From Rhodosporidiobolus odoratus (taxonomy: Eukaryota > Basidiomycota > Microbotryomycetes > Sporidiobolales > Sporidiobolaceae): a stretch of DNA of 64,000 nucleotides. The position numbers were made by a program, and so were the translations under genes. Below are positions 1 through 12,457 of the stretch, one piece after another; the first letter of the stretch is position 1; every line of letters begins with the position of its first letter. The notes beneath the pieces were generated by a model. That model worked only from the letters and a program-made list of their open reading frames with translations, ran no database searches and was not told the DNA's origin. The DNA is taken from NCBI GenBank assembly GCA_034387635.1, contig JAOANU010000017.1, positions 682,001 to 746,000 on the forward strand, in the 5' to 3' direction.

Positions 1-405
1 CGCTCCAGTCTATTGCACGGGCTAACACCACCCATTGATGCAGTACTGCTGTATGGCTGCCCTTACGCCCTGATCGAAGCTTTCCTCCTGTCGCCTCCCT
101 CTTCGTCTTCCTCCCGCTCTTCTTCTCCGTCCAGCTCGTCCTCACATATGCCCCTCAAGACCCGCTCCGTCGTCCGGTGCACCGCCACGCCAAATCTCTA
201 CGTCTCCTACGCCTTTTCGCTGTCTACTACGCAAAACATTGGGCAAGTGCTAGTCCGGGTCAAGGACGAGGGCATCAAGGTGCGAGGACCAAAAGGGATG
301 GACAAGTCGGTCATTCTCGAAGACGAGCAAGAGGCAGAGGAGCGAACGAAGGCGAGGTGGGTTCTCCTATTGCGAGGGAAGGAGGCAAAGTGGGTCGTAC
401 GATGA
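1..405 (+). CDS. 3' end of an unrecognised gene (5' part outside window)
   Basis: The frame is open from the first base and stops at 403-405, so this is probably the last exon of a gene entering from the left. The visible part has a Ser-rich stretch (SSSSSRSSSPSSSSSH), then a segment that reads like a folded domain (SVVRCTATPNLYVSYAFSL), and a charged C-terminus. I recognise no family. It converges on the minus-strand gene that ends at 599. A splice site inside this stretch cannot be excluded. Confidence 0.45.
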   Translation, partial: RSSLLHGLTPPIDAVLLYGCPYALIEAFLLSPPSSSSSRSSSPSSSSSHMPLKTRSVVRCTATPNLYVSYAFSLSTTQNIGQVLVRVKDEGIKVRGPKGMDKSVILEDEQEAEERTKARWVLLLRGKEAKWVVR

Positions 406-598
406 GGATGAAGCGGGACTTTGCTTTTCTTCCAGATGTTGTTTCTGTTCCGCTTGGTGTACTTAGGTATATAGATCTTGACCATTGGTGCCCGCAAGTG
501 CTAAGTATAAGGTATGCTACAAGACAAGAGAGAGGCGAGGGTTAAACAACAAGAGAAAGAAGGAGAAAGAAAAAAAGAGATGAATTCCGTTCGGTTGC

Positions 599-1462
599 TC
601 AGCCTTGGAAGTGCCTCGCCTGCTTCTTCGAGTCCGGCACGGCGAGTAACGCTGCGCCACCATGGTGACCCGTCCTGACAAACACCCCGCCGAGGTTACT
701 TCCACCGGGGCCGCCCCACTTCGCCAGCGTAGGTGTCGAAGGAACGTCGGTCGACGATGCGGATGCTGTCGAAGTCGCGCTACCAGGCGCAGTGAGGAGT
801 GCGGTGGTGTCAATGTTGGCGGGCGTCGTGATCGTCTTGGACCCCAACCCTCCTTCACTGGCCGTCGTCAATCCATCCTCAGCTGCTGAAGCCCGAGCCA
901 CTCCGCCCTTGCCACCCTGGACCGCCGCTTTATTCGAGTCTCCTTTACTCAATCCCACGCCCAGCCCAATAGCAAGCGCAACGAGGCACAGTACCAAGAA
1001 GATTCGGCAGATCATGGATCGACGTTTCTTGGCTGAGGCGAGTGGGTCGCCTGACGCTGCGATGAGAGCGGGCGTTCGAGGGTGTTCATCGGGACGGAGG
1101 AATCGTCGAGAGGCGGGAATAAAGCTGGTAGCGTTGGCGGGTGGGTCGTAGGCCCAGGACTTCTCGTCGACGAACTCGTCTTCGTCGATGGCGAGGGTGG
1201 AGAAGGAACCGCCGTGAGGACCGGTCAAGGTGAGATGGGGCGTGGCGGGGGTGACATCGACGGTGGGAATGGCGACGTGTGGTTGAGGTTGAACGATGGA
1301 TTGAAGGGAGGAAGAGGTGGGAGGGAGGATTTGACGCGTCGGAAGAGAGGTGAGGGAGGGTTCTTGCGGTGGAGGACTGAGAAACAAGAAAGGTCAGCTG
1401 AAGTGGCGTCGAGGGATCACGGAGATGACGCACGGCCCGGAGAAGGAGAGACGCGACATCAT
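599..1462 (-). CDS. single-pass membrane protein with Ser/Thr-rich tail (2 exons)
   Basis: Exon 1 is 1434-1462 (ATG at 1462) and exon 2 is 599-1376, joined across a 57-nt GTGCGT...CAG intron to give 268 aa (start MMSRLSFSGPPPPQEPS). There is no N-terminal signal peptide. One transmembrane helix lies in the middle (ICRIFLVLCLVALAIGLGV), preceded by a KKRR stop-transfer cluster, so the first half is probably cytoplasmic. The second half is rich in Ser, Thr, Gly and Ala, as in O-mannosylated surface segments. The helix ends in a GLGVGLS motif also present in the proteins at 50168-51178 and 62327-63698, suggesting a small family. Function unknown; a wall or surface sensor is only a guess. Confidence 0.7.
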
Positions 1463-3079
1463 GTCGAGGTATACTCGTTACGTGTAGCAAAACAAGGTAG
1501 AGAGAGGGATGGGAAGAAGCAGCATTCGAACGTGAGAAGCGAAAAGCAAGACAAACAAGGTTGAGGGAACAGCGCCGCAGCTGGTTCTCTAGCTCAGTGA
1601 ACAGGCGGCTAGAGCTGGTCAGAATGCAGGTAAGGTTGCGGATGAACCCCAGGCCAATGCGAAAGAGGGGAGAAAATCACGTCCTGCGCAGGACGAGTTG
1701 TTTGGTTAGGTCGCTAGACGTGTCGGACGTCGCGAGTGTGCGGCGGTGAGTCGAATAGCGGACCTATCGTGTTTTGTGGCTTCGTCTGCCAGCTTTACGC
1801 ACGGCGGGGTTGAACCTCGACTTCTTGCAGCTAACGGTTCACCCCAGGCGGCGGCTGGCCTTCCCCATTCAGTCGATTTTGACGATGCCCGACAAAGCTC
1901 ATGCCTCGGTGCAGTCCCAGTGATAACGACCGACTTTTAGAGCGGTGTTGAGGCGGAGGTGAGTCGACAAGTGTCGAGTTGAGGAGGAAGGGCGAGGCGG
2001 CAGAGCGCGGGCGAATAGACTAGGGGCAGCGCGAGCAGACACTGCATAGACCTCTCGACGATATATGCCGTGCTATCACGCGGTTCGACGGATCAGTAAT
2101 TGAATGGGTGCGAGGTGGAAGCGGGAGAAGAGAAGTCTCATTTACTCATTTACTTCCTCCTCCTGCTCGCTCACAACTGCTCAAGCAGATACAAGCTGAC
2201 CATCAACTGGCCTCTTGACTGTTCATCGAGGGTTCGGGTAAGCTTTCTATCGTCCTGTGTCGCCGCCGCAGCGTTCCGACCCCCTCGTCAGCTCTCGGTC
2301 GTCTCGAGCTCCATTCCAGGGCCACAACTGCTGAACCAGTGCCGCACGCTGCGCCAGCGTACGATGATCCTGCACGCCAGTGAACAAAGTGATCTCGTAC
2401 GCTGGCTGGTCGACTTTGTCGCCGCAAATCCGTGTTCTTCCGACACCTTATTCAATGAATCACACATGTGCATGCGCTGACGCTTCAGCTTTTGATGGCG
2501 GTTGCTTCTACAACTGAGAGCGAGGTAGGAGAAGAGGATTGACCGGCCCCAGAGGAACGCTTCAGATCCGCCTGTGCACTCATTTCTGTTTTTCTGCTCC
2601 CCTCTCCTCTACCTCCCCTCCAAGCCTTCCGGTACCATGCCCGATCGGCTCTTTCAGTCGTTCCGCCGTCTCACAGCTATGTATGAAAGAAAGGCTTCGC
2701 TCCCTCCGACATGAACCTTCGCTCCTCTGCAGGCATGCGTGGTACCTTTCACATGGCGCCGAGTGAAAGAGTATTGAGTAACTACTATGTATTGTAATTC
2801 AGATATCTTCAACTGCTTCAAACGAAAACCACAACGAGAGAAGGAGGGAGAGGAGAGGAGGGGACAAGAGGTAGATACATTACTACAAGCTTCGTGGCTT
2901 CAATTCATTCGTACGGTTGTTCGGGCGTAAGGGTAAAGGGAAGAGGCGGAGGTGGGGCAGGAAGTGGAAGTGGAACAAGAAGAGGAAGAGAAAAAGAACA
3001 GCAAGCGATCCGACCCGACTCAACACGACGCACCCTCGCATCCCCATCCGCGAGAGAGCCAACATTCAGGACATCAAGC
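1463..3079. other. intergenic, no gene recognised (about 1.6 kb)
   Basis: This lies between the start of the minus-strand gene at 1462 and the stop of the 12-exon gene at 3080. It should hold the promoter of the former and the 3' UTR of the latter. Short open frames occur (for example 2100-2480 on +), but none has a recognisable domain or a convincing splice partner. The 2880-3060 stretch is purine-rich on the + strand. Confidence 0.5.
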
Positions 3080-6000
3080 TTAGAGCTCCTGATGCAAGAG
3101 GCTGCTGGCACTCTTGCTCGCCTCGGAGACCTTGCTGCTCAAACTCCTAGAGGCGGAAGAGGCGGCCGATTCGGCGGATTTCGAGATGGAGGAAGCGCTA
3201 GCCGAGGCGTGCTGTTGATCAGTAGTGAAGACAACATGTCGCAGAAAAGCGGGAGAAGGGAGGAAAGGAGGGGCGAAAGAACAGGTAAGCCTTGCAAAAC
3301 AGAGAAGAGGTCAAAGATCAGGACGAACCTTCGAGTCCACGCCAGCACTGGTAGCACTGGCATACGCCGAGCTCGAGACCGCGCTGGCGCCCTTGCGAGC
3401 TTCAGCACTGGCACTCGAGTACATGGAAGAGAGGGATTTCGAGGCAGAAGAGGCGGAGGCCGCAGCCGAGGTGAGGTAGTTGTGGTAGGCAGAAGAGGCT
3501 GAGGCTGAGAGGGAGGAAGCTGTCGCGCGAAGAAAGGTAAGTACGATGCAGTTGCAACTAAAGTTGCGACAGGAGAAAGGAGAGAAAAGAGAGAACGACA
3601 TACCCGACTTCTCAGCTGCCGCACCCGCCGAACTAGCGCTCTTACTGATTGCACTCGGCTCATACCCATGCTTCTTCATCTCCGAGCTAACACTTTTGCT
3701 CGCCACCGAACTAGCACTCGAAACACTCTTGGCCGCCTGACTAGCGACGCTCTCATAACTCTTGCTGAGAGTGACACTCATCGAACTAGCCTGCGCCGAG
3801 GCTTCATTGGTGAAAGAAGTGTAACGGCGCGAAGCATCGTCGCCGAGGGAAAGGGCGGAAGAGTAGGCCTGGTTTCCGGCGGATTGGGCGCTCGAGGTGA
3901 TTTGCGCGGGAGCGACACCCTGCTTGTGCAATTCGGATGAGAGGCTCTTGCTGGCCTGGGCGGACGCAGACTGGACCGACTTGGACGCGTCGACGATGCC
4001 GGACGAAAGGGATGCGGCGGCGTGAGCGGAGTAAGACGAAGCCGACTTGCTAGCTGCGGCAGAGGCGGAGTAGAGAGAGGCAGATGCCTTGGAGGCGGCG
4101 GAGAGGGCGGAAGATTGAGCAGCGTTTCCGGCGGAAGTAGCGGAAGCGTAGAGTTGCGATGGGGCGACGCCGGCGGACTTGGCCGACTTGACCGCTTCGG
4201 CGCTCGCTTGCGAAGAAGCGGAGGAGGCAGAGTTGAGAGCCACGTTGTAGCTGCGGGCGATCAAAAGAGCCGTTAACACCTGCGCAAGGAACAGGATAGA
4301 CATGAGAGAGAGACGTACACCGACGACGCCGAGCTCAAGCCCTGATCCCAGACACTGCGAGCACTGGCACTAGCCTCGAGAACGCCCGAAGTAATGCTAG
4401 CCTTGGCCGCATCCGTCGCGCTGACAACGCTCTTGCTTCCCGCACCAGCAAGACTCGAAGCACTCCTGCTCGCCTGCGAAACGTAGCCTTCACCGGTCGC
4501 GGACGCTTCGCCGTAAAGGGAAGAAGCCTGATTCTCGCCGTACTTCGCCTTGAGGCGAGCTTCCTCGGCAACCCCACCGGCGAGAGCGGCTCCGGTACCG
4601 ACGAATCCCTTGAGGATATCGACGCCGTTGGCGAGAGAGTCCTTGACGGTGTTGAGGAACGAACCGCCGGTCTGCTGGGTCGAGACGTCTGCGCGCGGGA
4701 CATACAAAAGGGCGGGTCAGTTTCGGCCTTCTCAAGTCGGGCGGAGGGAGGGGGAACGAACAGTTCTCGTGCATCCTCTGCATAAGCTCCTGCCTGTTGG
4801 TCCTCATCGGAACGGCGACACCGTGGTCCCTGAGCCATCCCCTAAGCCTGGCGTCGCTCCAGCTGACGTACTCGGTGCTCTTGCCGGCGACCTTGGTGTA
4901 GTGCTTGTCGAAGGCAGTTTCGACCTGTGTGCAGCAAGCCGATAAACGCAGTCAGCCGTCAGCTCAGGGAAGCCCGCGAGGCGAAGAAAAGACAGCGAGA
5001 GGGCGACTACGCACGTCCTCCTTAGTCTCCTCTCCCTGCTTAAGAACGCCGTTCTTGATCAACCAAGCCTTCTTGCTCGCGTCATCCCAAGTCTCAGCGA
5101 CCGTCTGCTTAGCCTTGCCGTAGTTCCGCGAAACGAGGTCCTCAAGCTGGTGCCTCTTGTAGTTGGCAGCATCGGCGACATCAACAAGCTTTTCCTTGAC
5201 GGCCCAGGCGGAGAGTTCGGCGTCGGACCAGGTAGAGTAGATGTAGGAGGTGGTGTCGTAGTCTGTACAAGAAGGCGAGTCAGTACTGACGGTCACTCTG
5301 ACACATGCTCGGAGCTCTTCGCTCTGCTTCGCGGGTAGGGCAGTACGACGAGCAAATAAACCCAAAACAGGTGACGCACAAGCCTCTTTAACCTTGGCCA
5401 CCAACTGCGACCTAGTTTCGTCCTTCCTGTGTTGAACCTTGTTCTTGTCGAGGTAAGAACGAAGCATCGAGTCGTCCCAAGCGCTGTAGGCCTGGTCGCG
5501 GAGCTTCCAGTAGTTGGACGAGATCAGGTCGCGGAGCCTGCTATGGCGGAGTGCCGCGGTGGGACAAGAAGCGAGAGAGATGAGGAGAAGACCGAAAGAG
5601 ATGAGACCGAGGGAGAAATGAAGCGTAGAGGGGGGAATAGGAACATCAGTATCGTGGTTTGCGTTAACGAGGATCAACGTCGGCGACGACAGCGGTCACT
5701 GAACGGAAGGAGAAGGAATGGTCGGCCTACTCAGTGCTGGTCTTCGTCTCCTGAGGCTTGACCAACCCCCTGCTCTCGAGCCAGCGGCGAACGTGCGAGT
5801 CAGACCAGGCGTCGTAGGCTGTACAGAGTAAGGAAGAAGTGTTAGTCTTGCAGTTTTGGGGGAGACACCCTGCGCAGAAACGTACTGGTGTCACGGGCGC
5901 CGTAGTAGTTCTTCTCCATCAGGTGAAGGAGCTCGTCACGGGTGTTGGCGGTGCGGGACTTGACGACGCCGTGCTTCTGAAGCCAGTTGCGCTGCTCGCG

Positions 6001-7031
6001 TTAAGTGAGGGCGACCAATCAGAAGCGCATCGTCAAGTCGAGGGATATGGGAACGGCGAGATCGTCAGTAAAAGGAGTGCGGAAGATCGCCGCGCGAGAA
6101 AATGACGCACGAGGTAAGAGTCGCTCCAGCTGTCGTAAACATGGTTGCTCGCGTCGCTGTAGGGCTTCTTGATGAGTGCGAGCAAGTCAGCGCGAGACTT
6201 GAGGGGCGATTCGGGCTCGACGAGGTTCTTCGAAACGGCCCACGAGTGCAGGTCGCTGTCGGTCCAGGTCGAGTAGACGTAGTCACGCGAGTCTGCAAGG
6301 GGACAGGGTGAAGGAAGGGGTTCGGAGAGCGCACGTCAATATAGTTGGAGGGTGGGAAAAGGCTCGGTACAAGAAGAGCGTGAATGAGTCTCACCTTCGA
6401 GCTTGGCTGCGAGGTAATCGTAGGCCTGTACCGGTCCATCCGTCACAGCATAGAACGCAGCACTGGCATTCTCCTTGACTCCCTCGACCACATCTCCGGC
6501 CTTGTCGGTTGCCGCAGCCCAAGCCGAGTCGGCCGTCTTGCTCGCTTCCAACCCCTTTTCCCTGGCGAGGAGGATCAACTCTTCGCGCTTGGACTGAGGC
6601 GAGACGATTCCCTTCTTGAGGAGGAAGGCACGCAGGTCAGAGTCGGAGTAGGCGTTGTAGGCGGCGTTTTCGGCTTGGGAGAAGTGGACTTGGGCAGAGT
6701 TCGAGGCAGAGTCGTAGGAGCGCTTGACGAGTTCACGAAGTTGTTCGGTGCTACGAGATATACTCAAGGGTACGTCAGTGCCGTCACGACGCGTGTAAGG
6801 CTGTAGCTGACGTGGTAGAGCGGGAAGACGAGGCCTTGAAGTGGGGAAAGGACGATGCGGGCAGAGAAAGGAGACTTACTTGAGGTTTCCGGGGTTGGGT
6901 ACGTTGCGATCTTGCAAGTACTTTTTCAGTTCCGACTGGCCCCAGTCGGCGTAAGCGGGAGGCGAGTCTGCAAGGGCTTGAAGGGTGCCGGAAGCGAGAA
7001 GGACGGCGATGAAGGTATTGGGGAAACGCAT
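3080..7031 (-). CDS. Ish1/Msc1-type protein, 12 exons, with Ala/Ser repeat tail
   Basis: Exons, in transcription order: 6880-7031, 6395-6750, 6111-6292, 5886-5991, 5731-5818, 5380-5540, 5015-5262, 4762-4924, 4319-4688, 3604-4250, 3329-3519, 3080-3211. All phases close and give 931 aa. It starts with a signal peptide (MRFPNTFIAVLLASGTLQAL). About eight copies of the short Ish1-type helical repeat follow, each with a W-[ST/D]-D-x-x-L pattern (YADWGQSELKKYL, YSTWTDSDLHSWAV, YVSWSDARLRGWL). The C-terminal 400 aa is an Ala/Ser-rich, probably helical array with units near GVAPxQ...SAGN. Fungal Ish1/Msc1 proteins act at the nuclear envelope/ER and in stress response; that role here is by family. The 5731 donor (GTAGGC) is the weakest join. 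Confidence 0.85.
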
Positions 7032-7410
7032 GATGTGTAGGGGTCTGGGGTGTGCGTGGATGTCCCTGTTCGGAAGCGGGACTGTGGCAGAGATGAGATG
7101 AGAGGAGAAGGAGAGGGAGAAGGAAGGAAGAGAGGGCGAGAAAACGCTCCAGAGTTGGAAGAGTTGCCGGCTGCGTCATCGACCCCATCGACATGCGCAA
7201 CAGCCGCAAGAATGACCTTCTCTCGATCACAACTCGAACCATGCTGCACACCCACACAGACAAGGCTGTAACACACTCGTAAATACTGCTAACCTGTCCT
7301 GGTATTTGTCTGAATCAGCGAGAGTATCATTCGTTTTCTCCGGGCAATCTCCTTTTATTCCGCTGCGGTACTCGCACCGCGCTCAAGCTGGCTGATCAGG
7401 CTCTCAAAGT
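7032..7410. promoter_or_regulatory. divergent promoter region, Ish1/Msc1-type gene and LIM gene
   Basis: These 379 bases separate two divergent start codons (7031 minus, 7411 plus) and must hold both promoters. I see no definite TATA box or repeated operator. Confidence 0.5.
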
Positions 7411-8992
7411 ATGGCACCGCGCTTCGGAGGAGCACCCACGTACGCCCGGCTTTCCCCCGACGCATACCGCGTCGATAGACTAACCTCCTCTTCGACCCCA
7501 CCTTGCACTATCGCCTTGGACACCTCTAACAGCTGCCCAACCTGCCGCAAGTCAGTCTACCACGCAGAGCAGATACTAGGACCGACAGGCCAGGTGCGTC
7601 TCGCTTGCCTCTCCTCTCACTCATACTGTTGCTGTTGAGCGATTCGCTCTCGGGCAAGACTGACCCATGCTCGTCCGCTGAGCCTGCAGCCCTTCCACAA
7701 GTTATGCCTTAAGTGTACAGCCTGCTCGAGGCTACTAGAACCGAGGCTGTTGGTGGACCATGATGGAGCGGTGCGTTCGCCCTCTCCTTCATTCCCGTCG
7801 TTGCATTCGTCTGCGGCATGACACGCTAAACGGTATACCTTTGCACATCCTCACAGGCGTACTGCAAAGCCTGTCACTCGATCTTCTTTGGCGCAAAAGG
7901 TTACGGTGCCGGTTCGCCCTTTTCTTCTTCCTCTGACCCAGCTTTCTCGCGCAATCCTGACCTGTCGACTGCTGCAGGCGGTGCCCTCGTAGGCGTCTAC
8001 GCCCCCTCCTCTCCCTCGCGCCCCTCGCCATCTGCTTCCCCTATGCGACCCGCCGCTCCTTTTTCGAAGCCCGACTTTGACGAGGACGACACGCGAGATT
8101 CGCCTTCTCGACCTCTTCCTTCATTCGCTTCGACACATTCATCTCGATCCACACCTGCGGTCGCACCCCCACACCCTTCGCTCCCTGAACCGCCTGTGCC
8201 GAATACCATACTAACTGGGCCAACGAGTCACGAGATTTTGCCGATGGAGGACGACGCTAAACCGCGGGTCCGAACGACAGACGAAGAGGAATCAGGCTTA
8301 CCGCCTCCTGCTGCGCGAAAACCTCATCTGCCACCGAAACCTGTCTTCCCTTCGTCCACTCCCGCTCCCGCTCCCGCTTCCGCCCCTCCAACGCCTCAGC
8401 ACTCATCCCCTTCCCGTTCTCCCGCCTTCTCCTCTATCCCTCCACCCACCTCTTCTCCGCGAGGGTTTGGGTCCACGCACAGTCAGAAACAAGCGGTGAA
8501 CAAGGATCTTTGTCGGAGATGTGGCACGATCGTTTATTTCGCCGAGGAGGTTAGGGCGGTAGGAGGCAAGTGGCACAAGTGAGTCGTCTTTCCTCGGGTC
8601 TTGAGTGGTCCCCACGCTTCCGTACCACTCCTCCACGTATCGACCAAGTAGCTTCGCAACAGTCAAGCTCCTTAGCACCTACTAACCCTTGCCGCCGTCC
8701 CTGCCCCTTTGCGCGCTCAGACGCTGTCTCCGCTGCACATCTTGTTCTACCACCCTTTCCCCCAATACCGTCACCGAGAAGGACGGAGAACCGTACTGCA
8801 AGAAATGCTATTCGGAGCAGTTTGGGTTGAAGGGGCATGGGGTTTTGTCGGTCCGTCTCTTTCTCTCTGTTCCTTCGTGGCTTGGCTCCCGAATTCCTCG
8901 TTATCTATGAGTCCCATCTATACGGATTGGACAATGACCTCAACCTGATCTCTGCGCTTGCTTGGTCTCAACAGCGGTCGAATCTATATTAA
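7411..8992 (+). CDS. protein with two LIM domains (5 exons)
   Basis: Exons 7411-7593, 7690-7770, 7857-8578, 8721-8850 and 8975-8992 give 377 aa. LIM1 starts near residue 42 (CPTCRKSVYHAEQI) and spans the first three exons (FHKLCLKCTACSRLL, YCKACHSIFFG). LIM2 is at the C-terminus (LCRRCGTIVYFAEEV, CLRCTSCSTTL, YCKKCYSEQFG). The zinc-binding Cys/His pattern is complete in both. A Pro/Ser-rich linker of about 190 aa joins them. LIM pairs bind proteins, often of the actin cytoskeleton or Rho signalling; no catalytic domain is present. The last exon codes for only five residues plus stop and is the least certain join. Confidence 0.85.
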
Positions 8993-9449
8993 CGCCTTCG
9001 CGCTTCGACCGCGTTCTTCATTCCCCGATCGGGCATATCGCCTCCTGTCTACACTTTCTGCCTCGACATCGGCCCCGCCAAATCAGGCGAACGTTATCCT
9101 TCACACGCCGATCTGAATTTAAAGTAGGATGATGTTGTAACCCTGTACCGTGATCTCATCCTGCCCCTTTCCCACCCTCACCCTAGCGTAAGACGCTGCG
9201 AGGCTGTTGAGGTACTTCAGCACTGTTTACTCGTTTCGGGCGTCGGACTAGACAAGCACGAGCAAATATGCCTGGCACGATTGATCCAGAGCAGAGTACT
9301 TGGTTGTTCCGGCTCTCGCCTCCTGCCTCTGTGCGCTACACTCGGTGTCTGCAGTATTCCTCAGCATCTCGACAACACAAGCGGAATCGCGATCCTTATC
9401 TCTATTTACACAAAGACTCGCAAACATAAAACCTCGCACATCGTCTTGT
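8993..9449. other. convergent intergenic region
   Basis: These 457 bases lie between the stop of the LIM gene and the stop of tandem paralogue A. They should hold two 3' UTRs. No gene or RNA element is recognised. Confidence 0.5.
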
Positions 9450-11056
9450 TCATCTCGGCCTCTTTTCGATCGATAGGCGTGAGCTTCCCTCGCCCGGCGA
9501 AGAACCTCGCTGCCGATCAAGCTCGGTCACGTCGTCCTGAGTCGGTAAATCCTGGCGCATTGGGTTGAGCTGTGTGAAGGGAAGTGTTTCAGCGGGCGGG
9601 AGAGATTGTACCAGGGCTATGGGACTTACAGCGCGCTGGATTGCCTGCAAGAGCATGCACATGAGATTGTTAACATTGCGCGGTTTGTAGGCCTGGTGAA
9701 GCCGCACCATCGGGACGAAAAGTAGGAAGAAAAAGAAGAAAACGGATGCGGAATGAACAGACCTTCGCTAGCGGCTGGCCATACTCTGCCATCTCTTTCT
9801 CGAGCGTAGTCGCGATGAGCTTTGCGTGTGTAGCCCCTGGGTAATTCGCCGTCACCAGGTGCCTCCCTTGCTCCTCCGAATACAACCACCGAGTCGCCTG
9901 ACTGGCTAGAACCCGTATCTCTGCTTCGCTCAGCTCGACCATCCACTCTGCGGCCGCCTCAGCCGACTCCAGAGCTAGCTTTCCCTGCATGAGCCCAAAA
10001 GTCTCCAGCTTCAACCCGAACTCGGCGCTGACGCGAGGGTTCTCATCCAAGGCGAAGAGGATGAAAAGTTCAAAAATGGCAATGGCCAGTCGGGCCTGAT
10101 GGTGGTCGTTTCCTTCGCGCTGGGATTCGAGTACGCGAGGCGATAATACCGCCCGACGCTCTTCAGCCTCTTTGTAGCGAGTATGTAGGTTTTTCAACAG
10201 GTCGAGGGCAATGATGGAGCCCGTGGCGAGGTTGAGGTCAATGCTCTCGTATCGTCCTCGAGCTATTCTATGATGAGGGTCTTTGAAGGAACGAGATCTA
10301 TAGAAGGCGTGACCGCCAGGAGAGAACTCGGACGTGTTGGCGGAAAGGTTGAGGAGAAAGTTGACAGAGTCCTTGCTGTGTGGGTGAGGCTCAGCGAGCG
10401 GGCTCAGTGCACCAAAAATGTTCCAGGTGAACATACCCGTCGATAGCGTTGGGGGCGAGGTAACCACGGGGAGCATGTAGATAGTGGTCGGGAAGCTCAT
10501 CAGACCGAAGGACTGGCCGGACATGCTGCAGCATGCGTTAACAGCAACAGCGGTCAGTGAAATCCGAGGTACTGCGTTTGTCAAGGCACGGACCACGTCC
10601 TGGGGATAGACAACGCTCGCACGCTGTAGTGCTTCAAAAAGATGAGATCGCAAGATGTCCGGGATTCTTCGAGCGTCATTGGAGGACAAAGCTTGCGTCC
10701 CGAGGCAGACGAAGTGGATGGGCTGCGATGACGCTCAGTACGGATCGGAGAGGAAAGAAGGGAGACCGACGACGCACTGACTGAATGGTTTCAAATCGCA
10801 ATCGGTACGCCAGCACTTTGGCAAAACATCCTTTCCCGTCCCAATCATCCTTTGCTTCGTTCTCCAGCGTCAGATACCATGCGCCAAGCGCCGCTGTGCC
10901 TGTCAGCATCAGCGAGAGTCCGTCCCGCCTAGTCGCATCGCACTCGAAACATCGGGCAAAGAAGGCCGCGGCCTCGGCAGTGTCACAGATGGAAACAACG
11001 CGGGAAGTCGGAAGGGCGGGCGCGGTACCTAGTACGGCGCGAGCCATGTTCATCAT
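9450..11056 (-). CDS. tandem unknown-family protein A (6 exons)
   Basis: Exons: 10778-11056, 10594-10722, 10437-10525, 9763-10375, 9630-9644 (15 nt), 9450-9569; 414 aa. I do not recognise the family. Landmarks shared with B and C are an N-terminal block (CDTAEAAAFFARCFE, then LTGTAALGAWYL), a P-I-x-x-V-C strand at the start of exon 2, VNFLLNLSANTSEF at the start of exon 4, a long helical middle (GSIIALDLLKNLHTRY), and a basic, Pro/Ser-rich tail (SSRLSIEKRPR). No signal peptide or transmembrane helix is apparent, so a soluble intracellular protein is likely. The micro-exon (AIQRA) joins the helical core to the LNP tail. A resembles C more than B. Confidence 0.8.
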
Positions 11057-12457
11057 ACCGGACTCGAGTCTTAATTAGGTGATGAAAGAGGAAGAGAAGA
11101 GCCTTCCGCGAACTGCACCGAACCTGCAGGAGCACCGCCACGGCACCGCCGACTCTTGAACCTCCTTCAGACACTCCTGTAAAGCCGCTGATCGCGCTAA
11201 TCACAGGTGAGACAAGACTTTAGTCGACGTTTGAGAAGGCCAGCTGCTATCCCTTCTTTCTTTTGAGCAAAGCGTGATTTTTCAGCTCCTTGTGTTCTAC
11301 CAATTTGTGCAGTGCTGTCAGACGTATACGGTCATGGAAAGTTGCAGCCTTTCCGCAAGCTATACCTCAACTATACAACACTACACAAAGCTGCTCAAAG
11401 CGAGGTCGCGAGGTCATCAATCCTCAGCTGAGGACCGGCGTGTTCTGCGTACCTCTTCTTTACTCCCTCTCTGGCTTGCCTTATTCAATAGGGCAAGGTA
11501 TTGATAGGTCCGGAACCTGGCATCTGTAGAAATGTGGCACCCGATTCTTCAACCGCTGTGGATCCCGTTTGCCTTGCTTTTCGCTTCTTACCATCTCCTT
11601 CTTGCCCAGTATTGATGTCACTCTCCTGATATGGGAGCAGAAGAAGGGGTTGCCCAGGTGAACATGAAGATGATTCATTCAGCAGGCATGCAATCCGAGA
11701 ATCTGCCGAACACCAGCACCCACCTATTGGACACTCTATCCTCGCCCCTTGCGAGGCAGTACATACATACTCTTGATAGCCCATTTCGTTCCCCACCTCA
11801 TTCCCAGGGCTTCAGAATGGGGAGAGCGGGATCTTCTTGTGACCTTCTCAATACACTTTTTCCGCTTTCTTTCTTCAACTTGGCTCTCTCACGCCGGGCC
11901 CTCAGTCACAGTGGCATTGTATCACGTGCTGCTACATACCCCCCCTCGGAAACGCCCGTGAAGGGGCTTGAGGATGTATGGATCTTTCCCTGGGTCTGCT
12001 CAGCCTTTGCTCTCCTCTCTTACTTGATGCTCCTTGATGGTTCCCAAAAGCTAAAGCTCAGGATACCTTATGGAACAGATCAGTGGGCAGTCTCAACTGA
12101 GCCGCAGGTATTAATCAGTGAACACATTGCATGGCATTTACCGGCGGACTGCTTCTCAGCCTTCCCAGCCAGCTGCTTCTTCTCCAAGGTCATGTTCACC
12201 TTGAACTGCAACCTTGACCTGCAGGAGACGGAGAGTAAAACGCATTGTCAGCTGACGTTGGGGTGGTCAACAAACCAAAGGAGCAGCACAGACCAATACT
12301 CAACAGCACAAAGTGAGTATAATTCAATGGATAAACATCTATCTGTGTGTTCTGTCTATGTCTATGACGCGGTGACGGTGCATATGAGTCTACAAGGGAC
12401 GAGGAAAGTAACATGAACACAGAGAGAAGGTTGCGCCTAACCCGGGTGAACAACAAT
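11057..12457. other. 1.4-kb spacer between tandem genes A and B
   Basis: The spacer holds the promoter of A and the 3' end of B. It is less GC-rich than the genes. A 261-codon open frame at 11631-12416 (+) has no domain-like composition and no splice partner, so I do not call it a gene. No repeat or mobile-element end is seen. Confidence 0.45.

Noticed and set aside
3139..3669. Long frames overlapping the Ish1/Msc1-type gene
   Set aside because: They are out-of-frame readings of the Ala/Ser repeat exons and their introns.
11631..12416. 261-codon open frame on the + strand between tandem genes A and B
   Set aside because: Composition looks like non-coding sequence, there is no domain, no splice partner and no repeat structure; it lies in the promoter/3' UTR spacer.
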